The notes: a model not told the origin generated them from the letters alone. Positions 1 through 8,277 are shown, counted from the stretch's first letter. The stretch is DNA of 64,000 bases from JACCYI01 sp963828075 (GCA_963828075.1 CAWHDH010000017.1:558001-622000); one strand, 5' to 3'. A program made the numbers and translations.

Positions 1-921
1 GTTGTTGAGCGAGGCGGCGGTCGTCTTCGCGGCCCCGTAGTCGGTGAGCACGAAGCCGTCGAAGCCCCACTCGCGCTTGAGCACGTCCTCGAGCAGGTGG
101 CGGTTCTCGCACGCGTACTGGCCGTTGACCCGGTTGTAGGCGCACATGACCGAGCCGACGCCGCCGTCGCGGACGGCCGCCTCGAACTGCGGCAGGTAGA
201 TCTCGCGCAGGGTGCGCTCGTCGACGCGGGCGTCGACCGTCACCCGCGACCCGACGGCTCCCGCCCCGATCGGCGCGCCCTCCACCACGACGCCGATGCC
301 CTCCTGGTTGTTGACCGCGTAGTGCTTGACGTTGCCGATGACGCCTTGGGCCTGCACGCCCTTGGTCCATCCCACCGCCATCGCGGCGGCGAGGAACGGG
401 TCCTCGCCGAAGTACTCGAACGTGCGGCCGTTGAGCGGGGTGCGCAGCATGTTCACCGCAGGCGCGAAGACGACGTCGTTGCCCTTGCGGCGCACCTCGT
501 CGCCGACGACGCCGGCGTGGCGCGCGGCGAGCTCGCGGCCGAAGGTGGCGGCGAGCGTCATCGGTGACGGCATCGCGGTGGCCTGGCCCTGGCGTGGCCC
601 CACCGGCCCGTCGGAGAAGTAGACCGGCGGCAGCCCGACCCGCGGGACGCCGTCGCTCGTGCCCGTGTGGGCGTCGTCGGCGCCGGCGACGCCGGTGAGC
701 TCGTCGCCGGCGAGCAGACCGATCCGCTCGTCGCGGGTCAGCGCGTCGAGCAGCAACCCGGCGCGCTCGTCGGCCGAGCGGCCCGTGACGCACCACGGCC
801 GCTGGGCCGGGTCGCCGCAGCGGCCGGCCGCGCCGGCGGCGGGTGCGAGGAGCGCACCGGCAACGGCGGCGACGATCAGGCTCTGGCGAAACACACCGGA
901 TCGGAGCGTGACACGTCGCAC
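1..921 (-). CDS. Secreted glycoside hydrolase family 3 beta-glucosidase, C-terminus cut by window edge
   Basis: This gene encodes the N-terminal 307 codons of a GH3 enzyme, which hydrolyses beta-linked glucosides or related glycans outside the membrane. The GTG start at 921 gives a basic N-region and a hydrophobic core ending AAGAAG, a typical signal peptide; an internal GTG at 894 is an alternative. GH3 landmarks are the DGP motif after VYFSDGPVG, FEYFGEDPFL, the KHYAVNNQE block and LTDYGA, whose Asp (about residue 294) is the predicted nucleophile. The C-terminal (alpha/beta)6 domain lies beyond base 1. The reading frame is open and clean. Exact sugar specificity cannot be read from this part. 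Confidence 0.88.
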   Translation of the reverse strand, partial: MRRVTLRSGVFRQSLIVAAVAGALLAPAAGAAGRCGDPAQRPWCVTGRSADERAGLLLDALTRDERIGLLAGDELTGVAGADDAHTGTSDGVPRVGLPPVYFSDGPVGPRQGQATAMPSPMTLAATFGRELAARHAGVVGDEVRRKGNDVVFAPAVNMLRTPLNGRTFEYFGEDPFLAAAMAVGWTKGVQAQGVIGNVKHYAVNNQEGIGVVVEGAPIGAGAVGSRVTVDARVDERTLREIYLPQFEAAVRDGGVGSVMCAYNRVNGQYACENRHLLEDVLKREWGFDGFVLTDYGAAKTTAASLNN

Positions 922-959
922 GCTGCGGTGGCGCAGTCCCCCGGTAGCTTCCGAGCTCT

Positions 960-1442
960 ATGGGCAAGCGCATGGCGGCGGCCGGCAGCGCGCTGTTCTT
1001 CGTCCTGGCGCCCGGCGTGGTCGCCGGGGTCATGCCGTGGTTGATGACCGGGTGGGAGTCGCGGGACCCGGTGCCCGTCGTGGCGGTGCTCGGGCTGGTG
1101 ATCCTCGTCGCGGGCGCGGGCGTGCTGGTCCACGCGTTCGCGCGGTTCGTCGTCGAGGGCATCGGCACGCCGGCGCCGGTCGCGCCGACCGAGGAGCTCG
1201 TCGTCGGCGGGCTCTACCGCTACGTGCGCAACCCGATGTACATCGCCGTCGTCTCGGCGGTCGTCGGCCAGGCGCTGCTGCTCGCGCAGACCGAGCTGCT
1301 GCTCTACGCGGCCGGCCTCTGCGTGCTCTTCGGGCTGTTCGTGCACTTCTACGAGGAGCCGACGCTGCGCCGGCAGTTCGGTCCCCGCTACGACGACTAC
1401 CGCCGTGCGGTGCCGGGCTGGGTCCCGCGCCGGCCCCGCTGA
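960..1442 (+). CDS. Isoprenylcysteine carboxyl methyltransferase-family integral membrane protein
   Basis: This is a 160-residue polytopic membrane protein with hydrophobic segments at about 8-28, 38-60, 92-107 and 110-130. The block GGLYRYVRNPMY (83-94) followed by YEEPTLRRQFG and paired Tyr (131-147) is the SAM- and substrate-binding signature of the ICMT/PEMT superfamily. These enzymes methylate small molecules, lipids or phenolic acids in bacteria. No prenylated-protein substrate is expected in a bacterium, so the target is unknown. The ATG at 960 lies 38 bases from the divergent GH3 start. The family assignment is firm and the substrate open. Confidence 0.8.
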   Translation: MGKRMAAAGSALFFVLAPGVVAGVMPWLMTGWESRDPVPVVAVLGLVILVAGAGVLVHAFARFVVEGIGTPAPVAPTEELVVGGLYRYVRNPMYIAVVSAVVGQALLLAQTELLLYAAGLCVLFGLFVHFYEEPTLRRQFGPRYDDYRRAVPGWVPRRPR

Positions 1443-1504
1443 CATTCGTCTATTTGCAGGGCCTCTTCCTCGCCGGTGGTTATGGCGGCGACGATGAGAG
1501 AGGC

Positions 1505-1825
1505 ATGATGGAAAGCGCGATGTCCGGCCTACGGGCCGCAGACACCATGTTCTCGGCCGCTGCGCACAACGTGGCGAACGTGAACACCCCCGACTACAAG
1601 CCGCTGCGAGTCGACCTCGCCGCGGTCGCACCGATCAGCGGCGTGGCGGTCACCGCCGTGGGCGTCGCCCACAGCGCACCCGCACCACCGCCGGAGCTCT
1701 CGGGCGCCGACGTCGGCAGCGAGATGGTCGCCTCCTCGCAGATCGCCCTGATGTACGCGGCCAACCTGTCGGTCCTGCGCACGCACGACCAGACGGTCGG
1801 CCAGCTCCTGTCGATCCGGGGCTGA
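1505..1825 (+). CDS. Orphan short flagellar basal-body rod (FlgC-like) protein
   Basis: The 106-residue product starts at tandem ATGs (1505, 1508) behind GAGAGG. Residues 19-31 carry the rod-protein motif AAHNVANVNTPDYK, close to the Flg_bb_rod consensus ANNIANVNTPGY. Residues 72-104 resemble the FlgC C-terminus, with MVASSQIALMYAANLSVLRT leading into the terminal helix. True FlgC is about 135-150 residues; here the middle is a short Ala/Pro-rich linker (55-68). No other flagellar gene is nearby, because the flanks are an ICMT-like protein and DUF488. It may be a rod subunit encoded away from the main flagellar cluster or a repurposed remnant. Codon use matches the neighbours. Confidence 0.72.
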   Translation: MMESAMSGLRAADTMFSAAAHNVANVNTPDYKPLRVDLAAVAPISGVAVTAVGVAHSAPAPPPELSGADVGSEMVASSQIALMYAANLSVLRTHDQTVGQLLSIRG

Positions 1826-1841
1826 GCGTAGGGTCGGCCGC

Positions 1842-2279
1842 GTGCCGACGCTCTGGACCATCGGCTACGAGGTGCTGCAGCCCGGCCCGCTCGCGGCGGA
1901 GCTCTCGTCGGCCGGCGTCCGGAGGGTGCTCGACGTTCGCTTCCGGGCGCAGTCACGGCGCCCCGGGATGTCCAAGACCCGGCTCGCGGCGTGGCTCGCC
2001 GAGCACGGGATGAGCTATGAGCACCGCCGCGAGCTCGGGACGCCGCCGGACATCCGCGTGCTGTTCCGGGCCAACCGGATCGAGGAGGCGCGGGCGGCGT
2101 TTCGCGCGCACGTCGAGGCGACGGCGCCGGACGCGCTCGACGAGCTCGCCGCGGAGCTGGCGTCCGCGCCGCCCACCGCGCTGCTCTGCCTCGAGTCAGA
2201 CCCCGCGGTCTGCCACCGGCGCGTGCTCGCCGAGCGGCTCGAAGTGCGGATTCCCGGCCTCGCCGTCATCGACCTCTGA
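1842..2279 (+). CDS. DUF488 family protein
   Basis: The 145-residue product matches DUF488: an N-terminal WTIGYE strand, a basic RRPGMSK loop (about 39-45) and the C-terminal CLESDPAVCHRRVLAE motif with Cys116, Cys124 and His125. The Cys-His cluster suggests a metal or catalytic site, but the biochemical role of the family is not established. The start is a GTG 16 bases after the preceding stop. The last 14 bases overlap the convergent AlkD-like gene. The family call is strong and the function unknown. Confidence 0.85.
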   Translation: MPTLWTIGYEVLQPGPLAAELSSAGVRRVLDVRFRAQSRRPGMSKTRLAAWLAEHGMSYEHRRELGTPPDIRVLFRANRIEEARAAFRAHVEATAPDALDELAAELASAPPTALLCLESDPAVCHRRVLAERLEVRIPGLAVIDL

Positions 2280-2988
2280 CAAGCTTGCCGGCGCGCATCA
2301 GCTCGCCGCGCACCGGTTCGTCGATCTTCTCGAGCGCGTAGCGCAGCATCGTGCGCGGCATCACGGCGGCGTGGCGACGCAGAAAGGCGACGAGCCGCGC
2401 CTCGTCGCGCAGCCCGGCCTCGCGCAGCATCCAGCCGACCGCCTTGTGGATGAGGTCGTGACGGTCGGTGAGCAGCGTCTCGGCGAGCCGGAAGGTGTCG
2501 TCGAGATCGCCGTCGCGGATGAACGCGAACGTGGCGAGGATCGCGATCCGCCGCTCCCACAGCGACTCGGACGTCGCGAGCCGGTCGAGCACGTCTCGCG
2601 GGCGGTCGCGCAGGTGGGCCCCGACGACGTGCGGCGCGGAGAGGTCGACGAGGTCCCAGTTGTTGATGCGGTCGGTCGCTGAGAGGTAGAGGTCGAAGGC
2701 AGCCGTGCGCGTCGTCTCGTCGGCGCGACGGACGCGCTCGACGAGCACGACCAGCGCGACGAGGCGCTCCTCGTGCACCGGGCTGTCGAGCAGCTCGCGG
2801 ATCTCGTCGAGGCCGAGGTCGCGGAAGGCCCGCGCCACCTTGCGCGCCTCCGGATTGCGCACGCCGATCAGGACGTCGCCCTCGCCGTACCCGCCCGGCT
2901 CGGCGCGGAGATAGCGCGCCATGAACACGGCGCGCTCCGGCTCGGCGACCGCGCGCAGCGCCGCGCCGATCTCGTCGAGCCGCGACAC
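2266..2988 (-). CDS. DNA alkylation repair protein, AlkD-like HEAT-repeat glycosylase
   Basis: The 240-residue protein is all-helical with the AlkD-family pattern: FMARYLRAEPGGYGEGDVLIGVRNPEARKVAR near the N-terminus, then repeated helices and the ATDRINNWDLVDLSAPHVVG block (about 109-127), which contributes the catalytic Asp and DNA-stacking Trp. AlkD excises bulky or cationic N3/N7-alkylpurines. The GTG start lies 4 bases after the stop of the upstream HAD gene, so the two form an operon. It converges on DUF488 with a 14-base overlap. Confidence in the family is high. Confidence 0.88.
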   Translation of the reverse strand: MSRLDEIGAALRAVAEPERAVFMARYLRAEPGGYGEGDVLIGVRNPEARKVARAFRDLGLDEIRELLDSPVHEERLVALVVLVERVRRADETTRTAAFDLYLSATDRINNWDLVDLSAPHVVGAHLRDRPRDVLDRLATSESLWERRIAILATFAFIRDGDLDDTFRLAETLLTDRHDLIHKAVGWMLREAGLRDEARLVAFLRRHAAVMPRTMLRYALEKIDEPVRGELMRAGKLVRGR

Positions 2989-2992
2989 CGGG

Positions 2993-3775
2993 TCAGCCGA
3001 GCTCGTCGGCCAGGTCGGCGACCGACTCCAGCGTCCGCGACGCCCGATACGGGAACCGCTCCGCCTCCTCGCGCGTGGTCAGGCCGGTGAGGACGAGGAT
3101 CGTCTCGAGCCCGGCCTCGATCCCGGAGACGATGTCGGTGTCCATCCGGTCGCCGATCATCGCGGTCGTCTCGGAGTGGGCGTCGATCGCGTTGAGCGCC
3201 GAGCGCATCATCAGCGGGTTCGGCTTGCCGACGTAGTACGGGTCCACGCCCGTCGAGCGCGAGATGAGCGCGGCCACCGAGCCCGTCGCCGGCATCGGGC
3301 CGTCGACGCTCGGGCCCGTGGCATCTGGGTTGGTGGCGATGAAGCGGGCGCCGTTGAGGATCAGGCGGATGGCCAGCGTGATCCGCTCGAACGAGTAGGT
3401 CCGCGTCTCACCCAGGACGACGTAGTCGGGCGCGCGCTCGGTCAGCGTGTACCCCGAGTGGTGCAGCGCGGTGGTGAGTCCGGCCTCGCCGATGACGAAG
3501 GCCGAGCCGCCGGGGCGCTGGTCCTCGAGGAAGTTGGCGGTGGCCAGCGCGGAGGTCCAGATCGACTCCTCGGGGACGTCGAGGCCGCTCGCCGCCAGGC
3601 GCGCGGAGAGGTCGCGGCGGGTGTAGATCGAGTTGTTGGTGAGGACCAGGAACGGGACCTGCCGCTCGCGCAGCGCGGCGATGAAGCGGTCGGCGCCGGG
3701 GATCGCCTCCTCCTCGCGCACGAGCACGCCGTCCATGTCCATCAGCCAGGAGTGGATCTCGCGCCGCTGCGTCAT
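2993..3775 (-). CDS. HAD-IIA (NagD-like) phosphatase
   Basis: This 260-residue cytosolic phosphatase belongs to the HAD superfamily, subclass IIA. Motif I is MDMDGVL with nucleophile Asp13 and Asp15, motif II is LTNN (Thr47), motif III is the Lys of GKPNP (185), and motif IV is GDRMDTD (209-215). Members dephosphorylate small phosphometabolites such as nucleotides or sugar phosphates. The specificity-setting cap lies between motifs II and III. It is the first gene of a two-gene operon with the AlkD-like gene and is divergent from the ADC-like gene at 3815. The substrate cannot be assigned from sequence. Confidence 0.88.
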   Translation of the reverse strand: MTQRREIHSWLMDMDGVLVREEEAIPGADRFIAALRERQVPFLVLTNNSIYTRRDLSARLAASGLDVPEESIWTSALATANFLEDQRPGGSAFVIGEAGLTTALHHSGYTLTERAPDYVVLGETRTYSFERITLAIRLILNGARFIATNPDATGPSVDGPMPATGSVAALISRSTGVDPYYVGKPNPLMMRSALNAIDAHSETTAMIGDRMDTDIVSGIEAGLETILVLTGLTTREEAERFPYRASRTLESVADLADELG

Positions 3776-3814
3776 GGCTCCGACGTTACCCCGTCGGTGG
3801 CTACGGTGGCCGCC

Positions 3815-4426
3815 GTGCCGCTCTATCCCCCGCCCCCGTGGCGCCTACGCGGTGACGTCGCGCTCGTGGGCGCGCCCGTCCGGGCGGACCGTCCCGGCGC
3901 CCCCGGCGGCGCGACGGTCCGCGCGATCGGCGGCTGGACGCTCGGCGGGCTGCTGCTCGCCCGCTACGGCGTTCAAGCAACGCTGCCCTACCACGAGCTG
4001 ATCGTGTTCTCGGGGCTGGCGACGGCCGGCGGGCGGGCCGGCTTCGTCGTGTCGCACATCTACGTCGACTCGGAGGCGTCGATGCAGGGCGGCCGGGAGA
4101 TCTGGGGCCTGCCCAAGGAGCTCGCGGCGTTCCGCTGGTCCGCACGCGAGGTGGTCGTGGAGCAGGACGGGCGGCGACTCGTGCGCGCGCGCCTGCGCCG
4201 CCGCGGCGGCCGCGTGCCGGTGCCGCTGCTCGCGCCGGCGTTCGGGGCGCGCGGAGGCCGGGCGCTGCTGGCGGTGGGGACCGGCGTGCTGCGGCGCGGG
4301 GCGCCCGTGCTGGCTTCGCTCGATGTCCCGGCGTCGAGCCCGTTCGCGGGGCTCGGGCTCGGCGGGACGCGCGCGGGCGTGGCCGGCGAGGGCCTCGACC
4401 TGCGCTTTCCGGCTCCGCGCCCCTAG
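3815..4426 (+). CDS. Acetoacetate decarboxylase-like protein
   Basis: The 203-residue product starts at a GTG 39 bases from the divergent HAD gene. GGREIWGLPKELA (92-104) is the acetoacetate-decarboxylase-fold motif, with Glu95 and Lys101 at the positions of the catalytic pair that forms the Schiff base in true ADC. The protein is shorter than classical ADC (about 245), and many homologues of this shape are uncharacterised aldolase-dehydratase or decarboxylase-like enzymes. The gene converges on the AraC-type regulator with stop codons sharing the bases CTAG. The fold call is good and the reaction uncertain. Confidence 0.78.
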   Translation: MPLYPPPPWRLRGDVALVGAPVRADRPGAPGGATVRAIGGWTLGGLLLARYGVQATLPYHELIVFSGLATAGGRAGFVVSHIYVDSEASMQGGREIWGLPKELAAFRWSAREVVVEQDGRRLVRARLRRRGGRVPVPLLAPAFGARGGRALLAVGTGVLRRGAPVLASLDVPASSPFAGLGLGGTRAGVAGEGLDLRFPAPRP

Positions 4427-5277
4427 TGGCCCTGCACGCCGCCGCCGTCGGGCAGCCGGCGGGCGAGGAAGTCCGTGGGCGCGCCGCCCGCGAACTGGCG
4501 GAAGTCGCGGTTCAGGTGCGCCTGGTCGGCGTAGCCGCACTCGTACGCGATCTCGGCGAGCCGGCGACCGTCGTCGCGCTGGAGCAGGTCGACCGCGCGG
4601 CGGAAGCGGAGCACCCGCCCCGCGAGCTTCGGCGCGAGCCCGACGTGCGTGCGGAACTGCGCGACGAGATGACGATGGCTCCACCCGATCTCCTCGGTGA
4701 GCCGCCGGACGGGGATCCGCCCTCCCGCCACCACGAGCGAGCGCCATGCCCACTCGATCGCCGCCGGCACCGGCGCCGCGGGCGCCACGCGCCGCCAGAT
4801 CGCCGCGTCGAGCAGGTCGAAGCGGGCGGCCGGGTCGTCGATGCCGTCGAGCGCCTCGGCCAACCGCCGCGCCGGCGCACCGATGACGTCCTCGAGCTCG
4901 AACACCTGCCCCGTGAGCTCGTCCATCGAGCACCCGAGGAACCGGCGAGCGCCGGTCGGCGTGAAGTAGATCTCGACCCCGTGCTGGTGGCCCGGCGACT
5001 CGACCAGCGAGCAGTTGTCCCCCATCCCGGCGACGAACACGCGATGCGGCGCGAGCGGCCCCTCGTCGTCGACCCCGCCGACGCCGATCGGCGGCCCCAG
5101 TCCGATGATCACCGGAACGATGTCGGCGGCGATCTCGCGACGGCGCGTGAACCCGGGCGTGGACTCCGTGTAGTTGCAGTACGACGCCACGATCCCGCGC
5201 AGTGCAGGCGGCGGAGGCCGGGTCACCATCGCCCAGCGTCCGAGCTCTGACTCGTGCCGCTGGACGTCGAGCGTCAC
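4423..5277 (-). CDS. AraC-family transcriptional regulator
   Basis: The 284-residue protein has an N-terminal sensor region of the DUF6597 type (about 1-180, with GMGDNCSLVESPGHQHGVEIYFTPTGA) and a C-terminal double helix-turn-helix. The first HTH is about 205-227 (VRRLTEEIGWSHRHLVAQF) and the second about 247-270 (LAEIAYECGYADQAHLNRDF), the classic AraC signature. It should bind DNA as a regulator of nearby or distant catabolic genes. The ligand is unknown. The GTG or ATG start region lies next to the hairpin-rich intergenic segment 5311-5504. Confidence 0.88.
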   Translation of the reverse strand: MTLDVQRHESELGRWAMVTRPPPPALRGIVASYCNYTESTPGFTRRREIAADIVPVIIGLGPPIGVGGVDDEGPLAPHRVFVAGMGDNCSLVESPGHQHGVEIYFTPTGARRFLGCSMDELTGQVFELEDVIGAPARRLAEALDGIDDPAARFDLLDAAIWRRVAPAAPVPAAIEWAWRSLVVAGGRIPVRRLTEEIGWSHRHLVAQFRTHVGLAPKLAGRVLRFRRAVDLLQRDDGRRLAEIAYECGYADQAHLNRDFRQFAGGAPTDFLARRLPDGGGVQGH

Positions 5278-5310
5278 AGAGCGACTGTACTGCGGCGTGT
5301 ACTAGCCTGA

Positions 5311-5479
5311 AGGTCCGGCGGATCGCCCACTCGGCCAGGCCACCCTCCGCGGTGGCCAGTCGGGCACCGCGCCGGCCCTCGCGGCCGGCGGCCAGTCCCG
5401 GCGGTCGGGAGTGTCACGCCGCCCAGGCAAGACACAAGTCCTGGGACGTAGTAGTTCAGTGGTGATCCATGACCGGCGT
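5311..5479 (+). ncRNA. Candidate structured RNA in AraC-GNAT intergenic region
   Basis: No credible ORF fills this stretch, but nested complementarities do. GGCGG (5317-5321) pairs with CCGCC (5419-5423). CACTC (5328-5332) pairs with GAGTG (5409-5413). Inside are two perfect 7-bp hairpins (5338-5357 and 5371-5389), followed by a 6-bp hairpin CCCAGG/CCTGGG (5422-5445). Together they would give a multi-branched RNA of about 170-200 nt ending in the strong hairpin at 5480-5504. A weak -10-like TACTAG lies at 5300-5305. It matches no RNA family I recognise (not tRNA, tmRNA, 6S, SRP or RNase P). It could instead be the structured leader of the AraC gene read on the other strand. Confidence 0.3.
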
Positions 5480-5504
5480 GAAAGCCCCGCATTGCGGGGC
5501 TTTC
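5480..5504. terminator. Strong stem-loop, likely bidirectional terminator
   Basis: An 11-bp perfect stem (GAAAGCCCCGC with GCGGGGCTTTC) surrounds a 3-base loop. On the minus strand it lies 7 bases after the GNAT stop, the right place for its terminator. On the plus strand it would end the candidate RNA at 5311-5479. There is no long U-run, as is usual in very GC-rich actinobacteria. Confidence 0.7.
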
Positions 5505-5510
5505 GTGTGT

Positions 5511-6416
5511 CTAGGAGCCGAGCTCCTTCTCGTACATCACCCAGCCGAGCGCGGGCGCCATCCCGGCGCGCTCGTAGAGGCGGAACGCACCGGTGTCGCT
5601 CGCCGCGTCGACGCCGAGCCCGACGCTGCGCTCGCCGCGCTCCCAGAGCCGCCCGAACGAGTCACGGAGCAGCGCTGCGCCCACGCCTTGCTTGCGCCAC
5701 GGGCGACGCGTGAACAGCGCGTGGACGAAGCCGCCGCCGTACGTCTCGCCGGTGGAGATCGTCCCGGCGGCGATCTCCTGGCCGGCGCGGACGACGCACC
5801 AGAGTCTCGGGTCGAAGCGCTCGCTCCCGAGATGGAGCCTCGACCACGACTCGAAGTCGCGCGGCGTGTTCTCCCAGTGGTCCTCGAACGCCTCCTGGTG
5901 CGCGGCGTGGAACTCGCGCGCGTCCCGCTCCGGGTCGAACGTGCCGACGCGCAGCCCGTCCGGCCACTCAGGTGCGGGCGGCGGTTCCGCGAGGTCGATG
6001 CGCATCTCGCGGAACACGCGCACGGCGCGGTAGCCGAGCGACTCGAGCAGCCCGCGGGCACCGGAGTCGGCCTCGAGGACGCCGTTCTGGATCCTGCGTG
6101 CGCCGGCTCGGGCCGCGTCCTCCTCGAGCCCGGTCGCGATCAGCATCCCGATCCCGCGCCTGAGCACGTCGGGGTGGACGTACCCCTCGACGCGCCAGGG
6201 CTCGCCGCGCTCGCGCACCACGCCGTAGCCGACGATGCGGTCGCCGACGCGGATGACGCGCGCGTCCCGCTCGACGTCGATGTCCGACCACTCGTCCTCC
6301 AGATCGGCCTGCGAGAACGTGGTCAGGCCGTAGAACGACGACTCGAGGGCCGCGACGATCTCGGTCACCGCCGCCGCGTCGGCGGCGGTGGCGGGTGTCG
6401 AGGAGGCGCGCTCCAT
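5511..6416 (-). CDS. Tandem GNAT-family N-acetyltransferase
   Basis: The 301-residue protein holds two GNAT folds. The N-terminal one (about 1-140) has the acetyl-CoA loop VHPDVLRRGIGMLIATGL. The C-terminal one (about 155-301) has the canonical loop TRRPWRKQGVGAALLRDSF and a closing YERAGM motif. This two-domain layout is that of mycothiol synthase MshD, but many actinobacterial paralogues have other amine substrates, so MshD is not claimed. A terminator hairpin follows the stop. A 21-codon open frame precedes the start and may be the remnant of a lost upstream gene. Confidence 0.82.
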   Translation of the reverse strand: MERASSTPATAADAAAVTEIVAALESSFYGLTTFSQADLEDEWSDIDVERDARVIRVGDRIVGYGVVRERGEPWRVEGYVHPDVLRRGIGMLIATGLEEDAARAGARRIQNGVLEADSGARGLLESLGYRAVRVFREMRIDLAEPPPAPEWPDGLRVGTFDPERDAREFHAAHQEAFEDHWENTPRDFESWSRLHLGSERFDPRLWCVVRAGQEIAAGTISTGETYGGGFVHALFTRRPWRKQGVGAALLRDSFGRLWERGERSVGLGVDAASDTGAFRLYERAGMAPALGWVMYEKELGS

Positions 6417-6529
6417 ACCGCCGGCTCAGCCGAAGTCGAAGATGCTGCGGACGTTGCCCTCGCTCACCGGCGGAGCGTACCCGCGTGCCATGATCGGCGC
6501 ATGGAGACGTCGAACCTGCTCGTCGCGCC

Positions 6530-7571
6530 GTGTGGTGGGCCGGGCCGGGCAGTCGCGCGCAGGTCGCAGGTATCGCGCTGAACCACGAGTCTCCCCCGCC
6601 TGACAGGGTCGGATGGGGTTTCGTCTCGCTGTACGCCTTGGCCTTCATGAGCACCTGCCTGGTGCTCATCGCGCCTCTCCTGGTCACGTTGGCGTTGAAG
6701 GTCAACTCGCTGGTCGGCAACGAACGGGCACCCGGCAGCTTGGCGCTCGTCGCCGGAATCGGCGCCGTGGTGGCGATGGTCAGCAATCCGTTCCTCGGCC
6801 GGATGAGCGATCGCACTTCGTCGCGGCTGGCATGGTGTGCCTGCCGGTCGCGTCGGTGAGCGGAACCTTTCTGGTCGAGCTGTTCGCCGGCAGCCAGCTC
6901 GCGATGTTCCTCGCCCCGTGCGCGATCGGCGGCTTTTTCATCCTGCTCTTCGCGGTGACGCTGGACGATCGCCGGCTCGCCGAGGCGGACAAGCCCAGCT
7001 GGTCGCGGTCGGAATTGGCGGGCACGTTCTACTTCAGGCCGCGGAAGAGCCCTGATTTCGCCTGGGTCTTCGCCAGTCGCTTCATGTTCGTTCTGGCGTA
7101 CGCCTTTCTGATCACCGACCAGGCCTACTACCTGCTGGAGAAGATCGGCAGCGCCGAGGCCGACGTGCCGCAACAGATCTTCCTGGGCACGCTCACCCAG
7201 TCGGGCGTCGTCATCGCCGCTTCCCTCATCAGCGGCAAGCTCTCCGACCGGGCGGGCCGGCGGAAGATCTTTGTCCTCGCAGCGGCGATCATCTATGGGC
7301 TGGCGTTGATCGTGGTCGCCACGGCCGGCGACTTCAGTGGTTTCGTGATCGGCATGGCCATCAGCGGCCTTGGCTTCGGCATGTACGTCGCCGTCGACCT
7401 CGCCGGCGCTCTCCCTTTCGCCCTCGCGCCGGCGATCGCGCCGGCCATCTTGGCGATCGGCGGCGGCAGCTACGGCGCGCTGTACGGGGTGGCCGCGGCA
7501 TGCGCCTTGATCGCAGCCCTCGCGATCGTCCCCGTGAAAGGTGCGCGGTGGGCCGAACCGGCGCCTAGCTG
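6530..7571 (+). pseudogene. Decayed MFS transporter (frameshift plus internal deletions)
   Basis: A first fragment (frame of 6530-6859) reads PPPDRVGWGFVSLYALAF through NPFLGRMSDRTSSR, the first two MFS helices and motif A. The protein then resumes in another frame (from about 6815) as GMVCLPVASVSGTFLVEL and runs to about 7545. Compared with full MFS permeases, helices 3-5 are missing at the frame change. About 20 residues are also missing in frame where MYVAVDLA jumps to GALPFALAP. The expected terminal residues are absent, and the open frame simply runs on into the opposite-strand TetR gene. Wobble positions are visibly more AT-rich than in the neighbours, suggesting acquired DNA that is decaying. 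Confidence 0.75.
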
Positions 7572-7572
7572 G

Positions 7573-8250
7573 TCACGCGTCGCGGAGCCTGTCCAGGGCG
7601 TCGAGGATCAGGTCGAGCCCGAACACGAACTCGGTCGCGTAGTCGTAGCCGGCCGTCGCGACGTGGCCACCGACCACCTCGACGAGGTGGGGATACTCGG
7701 CCAGCACGGCGTGATACTCGTGCATCTGGCGCTGCGCCTCCGCCGCGAAGTCGTCAGGGCTCACGGATGACATGTCCCGCTCCTGAAGGGCGAATCCGTA
7801 GATGTACGCGTCCTGGACCGAGTACGCGTGGACGGTCATCTCCAGCGAGAAGCCCGCCGCGCGCAGGCACCCGAGCGCTGCATCGTGGAGGCTGAGGTTC
7901 GCCGGCCCGTGGTTCGTCCGGCCCTCCATGCGGCCGATCGCCCAGCGGTGCCGCCCGAGCGCCTCGCGCGTCGAGATGGCCCGGCGACGCATGGCCGTCT
8001 TCCAGTCGACGTCCGTCGTGGGCAGCTCGACCTCGCCGAAGACGAGGTCGATCATGCCGTCGAGGAGATCCTCCTTGCTCGCGACGTGGTTGTAGAGGGA
8101 CATCGCCTCGACGCCGAGCTCCTTCGCGAGCTTGCGCATGCTCAGCGACTCGAAGCCTCCTTCGTCGGCCAGGGCGATCGCCGCTCGGAGGACCCGCTCC
8201 CGGCTCAGGGGAACGCGGCGCTTGGTGGTTTGTGGCGTTCGTGTGGCCAT
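7573..8250 (-). CDS. TetR-family repressor of the adjacent MMPL exporter
   Basis: The 225-residue regulator has an N-terminal HTH (about 18-65) with LSMRKLAKELGVEAMSLYNHV followed by the SKEDLLDGM linker helix. The rest is an all-helical TetR_C ligand domain (80-225). It is divergent from the MMPL gene. The shared 130-base spacer carries three copies of the half-site CTTACG or CGTAAG, one of them over the -10 region of the MMPL promoter. This supports local repression of both genes, relieved by a ligand that the pump exports. The inducer is unknown. Confidence 0.9.
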   Translation of the reverse strand: MATRTPQTTKRRVPLSRERVLRAAIALADEGGFESLSMRKLAKELGVEAMSLYNHVASKEDLLDGMIDLVFGEVELPTTDVDWKTAMRRRAISTREALGRHRWAIGRMEGRTNHGPANLSLHDAALGCLRAAGFSLEMTVHAYSVQDAYIYGFALQERDMSSVSPDDFAAEAQRQMHEYHAVLAEYPHLVEVVGGHVATAGYDYATEFVFGLDLILDALDRLRDA

Positions 8251-8277
8251 CTGGATCCGCCTCTCGACTTCGCGTCA

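Noticed and set aside
5440..5475. Stretch resembling a tRNA D-arm (TAGTTCAGTGGTGATCC)
   Set aside because: No acceptor stem, anticodon arm or T-arm with TTCGA can be formed around it.
6429..6491. 21-codon minus-strand frame before the GNAT gene (ends NVRSIFDFG)
   Set aside because: Too short to assign; it may be the tail of a deleted gene but no family could be recognised.
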